Below, piece by piece: positions 60,891-64,000 of a stretch of DNA of 64,000 bases. The notes beneath the pieces were generated by a model. That model had not been told where the DNA came from. It did not search any database and was given only the letters and a program-made list of their open reading frames with translations. This DNA is from Sphingomonas sp. Leaf357. Its GTDB lineage: Bacteria > Pseudomonadota > Alphaproteobacteria > Sphingomonadales > Sphingomonadaceae. The DNA lies in the NCBI RefSeq assembly GCF_001423845.1, contig NZ_LMPM01000001.1:1341493-1405492 (forward strand). The letters are read 5' to 3'. The position numbers and the translations under genes were made by a program. Every line of letters starts with the position of its first letter. Positions within the stretch are counted from its first letter, which is position 1.

Positions 60891-60979
60891 CCCCGTTCGC
60901 GCTGAGCCTGTCGAAGGGCTGCTTTTCTTTTCGACAGTGGAGGAGAAGGGCCGTCGTTCGACAGGCTCAGGACGAACGC
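60891..60979. repeat. Type A palindromic repeat pair
   Basis: Left arm TTCGCGCTGAG, CCTGT, CGAAGGGC and right arm CGTTCGACAGGCTCAGGACGAACG, about 35 bp apart, between the convergent Rrf2 and mscL genes. Confidence 0.85.
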
Positions 60980-60998
60980 ATGAGGGGCAAGGGGCTTT

Positions 60999-61439
60999 TC
61001 AAACCCGAGGCCGCGCCTTCAACTCATCCCGGATTTCGCGCAGCAATGCGATATCCGCCGGTTCCGCCGCCGGTGCTGCCGGGGCTTCGTCCGCCTTGGG
61101 CATCAGCCGGTTCACCGCGCGGATCAGCAGAAAGATGATGAAGGCGAGAATCAGGAAATTGACCGCGGCGGTGATGAACGCGCCATAGCCGAACACCGGC
61201 ACGCCGGCCTTCTTCAGCGCGGCATAGTCCGACGATCCGGCCAGCGCCTCGGGCACCTTGCCGAGGATGACGAAGTAGCTGGAGAAATCGAGCCCGCCGA
61301 AGATCTTGCCGACGATCGGCATGATGACGTCGTCGGTCAGCGAAGTGACGATCTTGCCGAACGCCGCGCCGATGATTACCGCAACGGCCAGATCCAGCAC
61401 GTTGCCGCGCATGATGAAGGTCTTGAACTCCTTGAACAT
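60999..61439 (-). CDS. mscL: Large-conductance mechanosensitive channel
   Basis: A 146-residue channel protein that opens under membrane tension. [44 protein letters not shown] is the N-terminal amphipathic helix and TM1; TM2 is [28 protein letters not shown]; a C-terminal cytoplasmic helix (LLREIRDEL) ends it. Length is close to E. coli MscL (136). The start has GGGAG upstream. Confidence 0.96.
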   Translation of the reverse strand: MFKEFKTFIMRGNVLDLAVAVIIGAAFGKIVTSLTDDVIMPIVGKIFGGLDFSSYFVILGKVPEALAGSSDYAALKKAGVPVFGYGAFITAAVNFLILAFIIFLLIRAVNRLMPKADEAPAAPAAEPADIALLREIRDELKARPRV

Positions 61440-61521
61440 GACGCACTCCCTTCCGATTTCTCTTACGCTTGGCGATGCTACGCGCCTATCAAGGCGTTTG
61501 CCAAGGCTTTGGAGGGACCAG

Positions 61522-62112
61522 ATGAACTATCGTGCCGTCTTAGTGATGATGTCTGCCGTCGCGCTCAGCGCCTGCGGAATCAACAGCGTGCCGACCGCCG
61601 AGGAGAACGCCAAGGCCAAGTGGGCCGACGTTCAGAACCAGTATCAGCGCCGGTCCGATCTGATCCCCAACCTCGTCGCCACGGTGAAGGCCGCCGGCGC
61701 GCAGGAAAAGGCGATCCTGACCGAAGTGACTCAGGCACGCGCCTCGGCCAATCAGGTTCAGGTATCGGCCAACGATCTGACCGATCCCAACAAGATGGCG
61801 GCCTATCAGCGCGCCCAGGCCGGCGTGACGCTGTCGCTGCAGCGACTGCAGGAGGCCTATCCGGAGCTGAAGAGCCAGGGCAATTACACCACGTTGATGA
61901 GCCAGCTGGAGGGGACCGAGAACCGCGTGACGATCGCGCGCACCGATTACAACTCGGCGGTGCAGGCGTATAACACCCGCATCCGCACCTTCCCCGACGC
62001 GATCGGCGCGAAGATCTTCTACGGTGCGAAGCCGCTCACCCCGTTCGAAGCGACCACGCCGGGGGCGGACAAGGCACCGTCGGTGGCCAACGCCTTCGGG
62101 AATAACAGCTGA
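61522..62112 (+). CDS. LemA-family lipoprotein
   Basis: A 196-residue protein with lipobox LSAC (Cys18), then the LemA helical bundle ([48 protein letters not shown] ... [34 protein letters not shown]). LemA genes usually stand next to TPM-domain genes, as here. The role is unknown. ATG at 61522 follows GGAGGGA. Confidence 0.93.
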   Translation: MNYRAVLVMMSAVALSACGINSVPTAEENAKAKWADVQNQYQRRSDLIPNLVATVKAAGAQEKAILTEVTQARASANQVQVSANDLTDPNKMAAYQRAQAGVTLSLQRLQEAYPELKSQGNYTTLMSQLEGTENRVTIARTDYNSAVQAYNTRIRTFPDAIGAKIFYGAKPLTPFEATTPGADKAPSVANAFGNNS

Positions 62113-62138
62113 CGTTTTCGCCTTCGAAGGACAGCGTC

Positions 62139-63029
62139 ATGCGTCATCTCCGTCTGTTGTTCGCGCTGGTCGGGCTCGTCCTGATCGGCGCGAGCCCGGC
62201 TTTCGCCCAGACCTTCCCGAAGTTCACCGGGTTGGTCGTGGATGATGCCAATGTTCTGCCGGCCAACGTAAAGGCCGACCTGACGGCCAAGCTGCAGGCG
62301 CTGCAGAAGGACACCAACCGGCAACTCGTCGTCGCGACGATCGGCGATATGCAGGGCTATCCCAAGGAGGAATACGGCTACAAGCTGCTGCGCGCCTGGG
62401 GCGTTGGTCTCAAGGACGTCAATAACGGCGCGATCCTGTTCATCTCACCTAACGCGCCGGCGGGGCAGCGAGGTGTACGGATCGAGGTCGGCTATGGCCT
62501 CGAACCCTTCATCACCGACGCTCTGTCCAGCGTGATCATCAATAACGACATGCTGCCGAGACTGCGCGCGGGTGACATTCCCGGTGCCATGACGGCCGGG
62601 ACGGATGCGTTGATCCAGCAATTGCGCTCGTCGCCCGAAGAAGCCCAGGCGCGCGTCAATGCTGCGGTTGCCGAATTCAACAAGGCCCAGCCGCACGCCG
62701 GTAAACGAAGCAGTGGCGTGCCGTTCGGATTGATCTTCTGGGCATTGATCGTTGGGTTCATCGTCCTGTCCTTCTTCCGGCGCAGGAGCGAAACCGGGCA
62801 GCGCTATCGCGATGCCGATGGCGGAAGCAGCGGCGGCAGCGGAATATTGCCGGTCGTCTTGTGGTCGATCGCCAACGAAATCGGCAACAGCGCCCTGCGT
62901 GGCGGCGGCGGTGGTGGCTGGGGCGGTGGTGATGACGGGGATTCCGGCGGTGGCGGTTGGGGTGGCGGCGGCTTCACCGGCGGCGGCGGCGGATCTGGCG
63001 GAGGCGGCGGCGCCTCGGGGAGTTGGTGA
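62139..63029 (+). CDS. TPM-domain protein (YgcG-like), membrane anchored
   Basis: A 296-residue protein: signal peptide MRHLRLLFALVGLVLIGASPAFA, TPM domain (about 30-165; FPKFTGLVVDDANVLPANVKADLTAKLQALQKDTNRQLVVATIGDMQGYP), one membrane helix (about 190-208) and a glycine/serine/tryptophan-rich cytoplasmic tail ending GGGGASGSW. The family is proposed to act in membrane-protein or photosystem maintenance. Its stop overlaps the next start (TGATG). Confidence 0.93.
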   Translation: MRHLRLLFALVGLVLIGASPAFAQTFPKFTGLVVDDANVLPANVKADLTAKLQALQKDTNRQLVVATIGDMQGYPKEEYGYKLLRAWGVGLKDVNNGAILFISPNAPAGQRGVRIEVGYGLEPFITDALSSVIINNDMLPRLRAGDIPGAMTAGTDALIQQLRSSPEEAQARVNAAVAEFNKAQPHAGKRSSGVPFGLIFWALIVGFIVLSFFRRRSETGQRYRDADGGSSGGSGILPVVLWSIANEIGNSALRGGGGGGWGGGDDGDSGGGGWGGGGFTGGGGGSGGGGGASGSW

Positions 63030-63700
63030 TGCGCTTGACCGCACAGGATCGCGCCAAGGTGACGGCGGCCGTGACCGCCGCCGAACTGCACACGGCGGGC
63101 GAGATCGTCACCGTCGTGGCGCGCCGGTCCGATCGCTACAACGACGTGGCGGCGCATGGCGGGGTGCTGGCGATGTTGTTGGTGCTGGCGGCACTGTCGG
63201 TGTGGCCCGGCATCGCCGAGTGGATCCACGCGCTGTTCTACGACCCGTGGGGCGATGCACCGCATTTGGGTGCTCTGTTCGGCATCGCGTTGGTCCTCTC
63301 GGCGATCGGCTTCCTCGTCGGGCGTTATGCGCTCGCGTCGCTTCGCATCCGCATCGCGGTGACGCCGGGCGCGACCAAGGCGCGGCGGGTGCGGGCGCGG
63401 GCGCTCGACCTGTTCCGCACGAGCGCGGAAAAGCGCACGATCGGCGCGACCGGGGTACTGATCTATCTCAGCCTGGACGAACATCGCGCCGAACTGATCG
63501 CCGACGCCGGCATCCACGCCAAGGTCGCGCCCGAGACCTGGGGCGCGGCGATGGCGGCGCTGATCGCGGCGGTGAAGGACGGGCGCCCCGGCGATGGCAT
63601 GGCGGAGGCCGTGGCGCAGGTCGGCATCGTTCTGGCCGAGCATTTTCCGCGAGCCGACGACGACCGTAACGAACTGCCCGATCGGCTGATCGAATTGTGA
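63029..63700 (+). CDS. TPM-domain membrane protein, second member
   Basis: A 223-residue protein with two membrane helices (about 45-68 and 85-108) and a TPM-like domain (about 120-205, SAEKRTIGATGVLIYLSLDEHRAELIADAGIHAKVAPETWGAAMAALIAAVKDGRPGDGMAEAVAQVG). It lacks a signal peptide and differs from the first TPM protein in topology. The lemA-TPM-TPM order is a common operon. The start at 63029 is fixed by the overlapping TGATG. Its stop overlaps the NUDIX start (GTGA). Confidence 0.92.
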   Translation: MRLTAQDRAKVTAAVTAAELHTAGEIVTVVARRSDRYNDVAAHGGVLAMLLVLAALSVWPGIAEWIHALFYDPWGDAPHLGALFGIALVLSAIGFLVGRYALASLRIRIAVTPGATKARRVRARALDLFRTSAEKRTIGATGVLIYLSLDEHRAELIADAGIHAKVAPETWGAAMAALIAAVKDGRPGDGMAEAVAQVGIVLAEHFPRADDDRNELPDRLIEL

Positions 63701-64000
63701 GCGAGGCGGCCGAAGAGACCGTCTGGCAAGGCAAGTTCATCGCCGCCAAGCGCCGCGGCCAATGGGAATATGTGTCCCGCGCGCGCGGCATTCAGGCGGC
63801 GGTGATCGTGGCGATCGAGGATGGGCACGTCATCCTGGTCGAACAGTTCCGCGTGCCGCTCGGTCGCCGCTGTCTCGAACTGCCGGCCGGGCTGGTCGGG
63901 GACGAACAGGCGGGGGAGGACGTTCTGACGTCCGCCGCACGCGAGTTAGAGGAAGAGACGGGTTATCGCGCGGATCGCGTCGAATCGATGGGCGACTATT
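63697..64000 (+). CDS. NUDIX hydrolase, cut by the window end
   Basis: The first 101 codons of a NUDIX protein starting GTG, with its start overlapping the TPM stop. The NUDIX box is visible as LPAGLVG followed by AARELEEETGYRA, with the metal-binding REXXEE set intact. QAAVIVAIEDGHVILVEQFRVPLGRR resembles ADP-ribose pyrophosphatases, which hydrolyse ADP-ribose to AMP and ribose 5-phosphate. The C-terminal part, which decides substrate, is outside the window. Confidence 0.85.
   Translation, partial: MSEAAEETVWQGKFIAAKRRGQWEYVSRARGIQAAVIVAIEDGHVILVEQFRVPLGRRCLELPAGLVGDEQAGEDVLTSAARELEEETGYRADRVESMGDY

Overview
The window looks like a chromosomal segment of a high-GC alphaproteobacterium, most likely a sphingomonad (Sphingomonas or a close relative). 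The evidence is the strong GC3 bias, a SciP (DUF1153) cell-cycle regulator, a circularly permuted two-piece tmRNA with an AANDN-type tag, a serC-serA operon behind an alphaproteobacterial-type leader RNA, divergent pheA and membrane cytochrome c, and a TonB-dependent receptor. Species cannot be assigned from sequence alone. Almost all genes are housekeeping or ordinary accessory genes. There is no prophage, IS element, CRISPR array, rRNA or recognisable tRNA.

Layout. 0-5 kb: catalase-family protein, double-hotdog thioesterase and metE under a cobalamin riboswitch. 5-10 kb: TonB receptor, then a two-component system. 10-16 kb: leucine/isovalerate catabolism (liuA, liuB, liuD, MaoC hydratase). 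16-22 kb: GH130 protein, dicarboxylate symporter, lactate-oxidising flavoenzyme, pheA, cytochrome c. 22-28 kb: LOG protein, extensin-like lipoprotein, PadR/HAAS pair, serC-serA. 28-36 kb: hisZ, purA, aroC, fabI, YihY, DnaJ-like protein. 36-44 kb: transglutaminase plus ATP-grasp/alpha-E fusion, pdxH, CDF transporter, PhzF, mnmA. 44-51 kb: sciP, two GlsB/YmgE proteins, SIMPL protein, RND efflux pair. 51-56 kb: DUF445, HAD phosphatase and an Mla-type lipid transport operon. 57-64 kb: M16 protease, ssrA, Rrf2 regulator, mscL, LemA, two TPM proteins and a NUDIX gene cut by the window end.

The most unusual feature is a network of short palindromic repeats in the intergenic spaces. About 19 sites hold hairpin-forming arms, usually as head-to-head inverted pairs resembling REP doublets. 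They fall into five arm types (A-E here). Types B, C and D share one design, a GTC flank, an 8-bp stem and a CCA flank, with stem changes compensated on both sides; types A, B and D also share a CTTGT loop. No RAYT-type transposase is visible. Instead, all four small stand-alone nuclease genes in the window lie between repeat arms: two GIY-YIG genes with GTC...CCA arms, and two DUF559 (Vsr-like) genes with CCCTCTCCCC-type arms. The DUF559 arms supply the Shine-Dalgarno sequence and the C-terminal codons of the nuclease, and each DUF559 stop codon overlaps the start of the next housekeeping gene (hisZ, aroC). I interpret these as nuclease-carrying repeat cassettes, a possible non-RAYT counterpart of REP/REPIN systems. 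This is inference from architecture and needs comparative testing.
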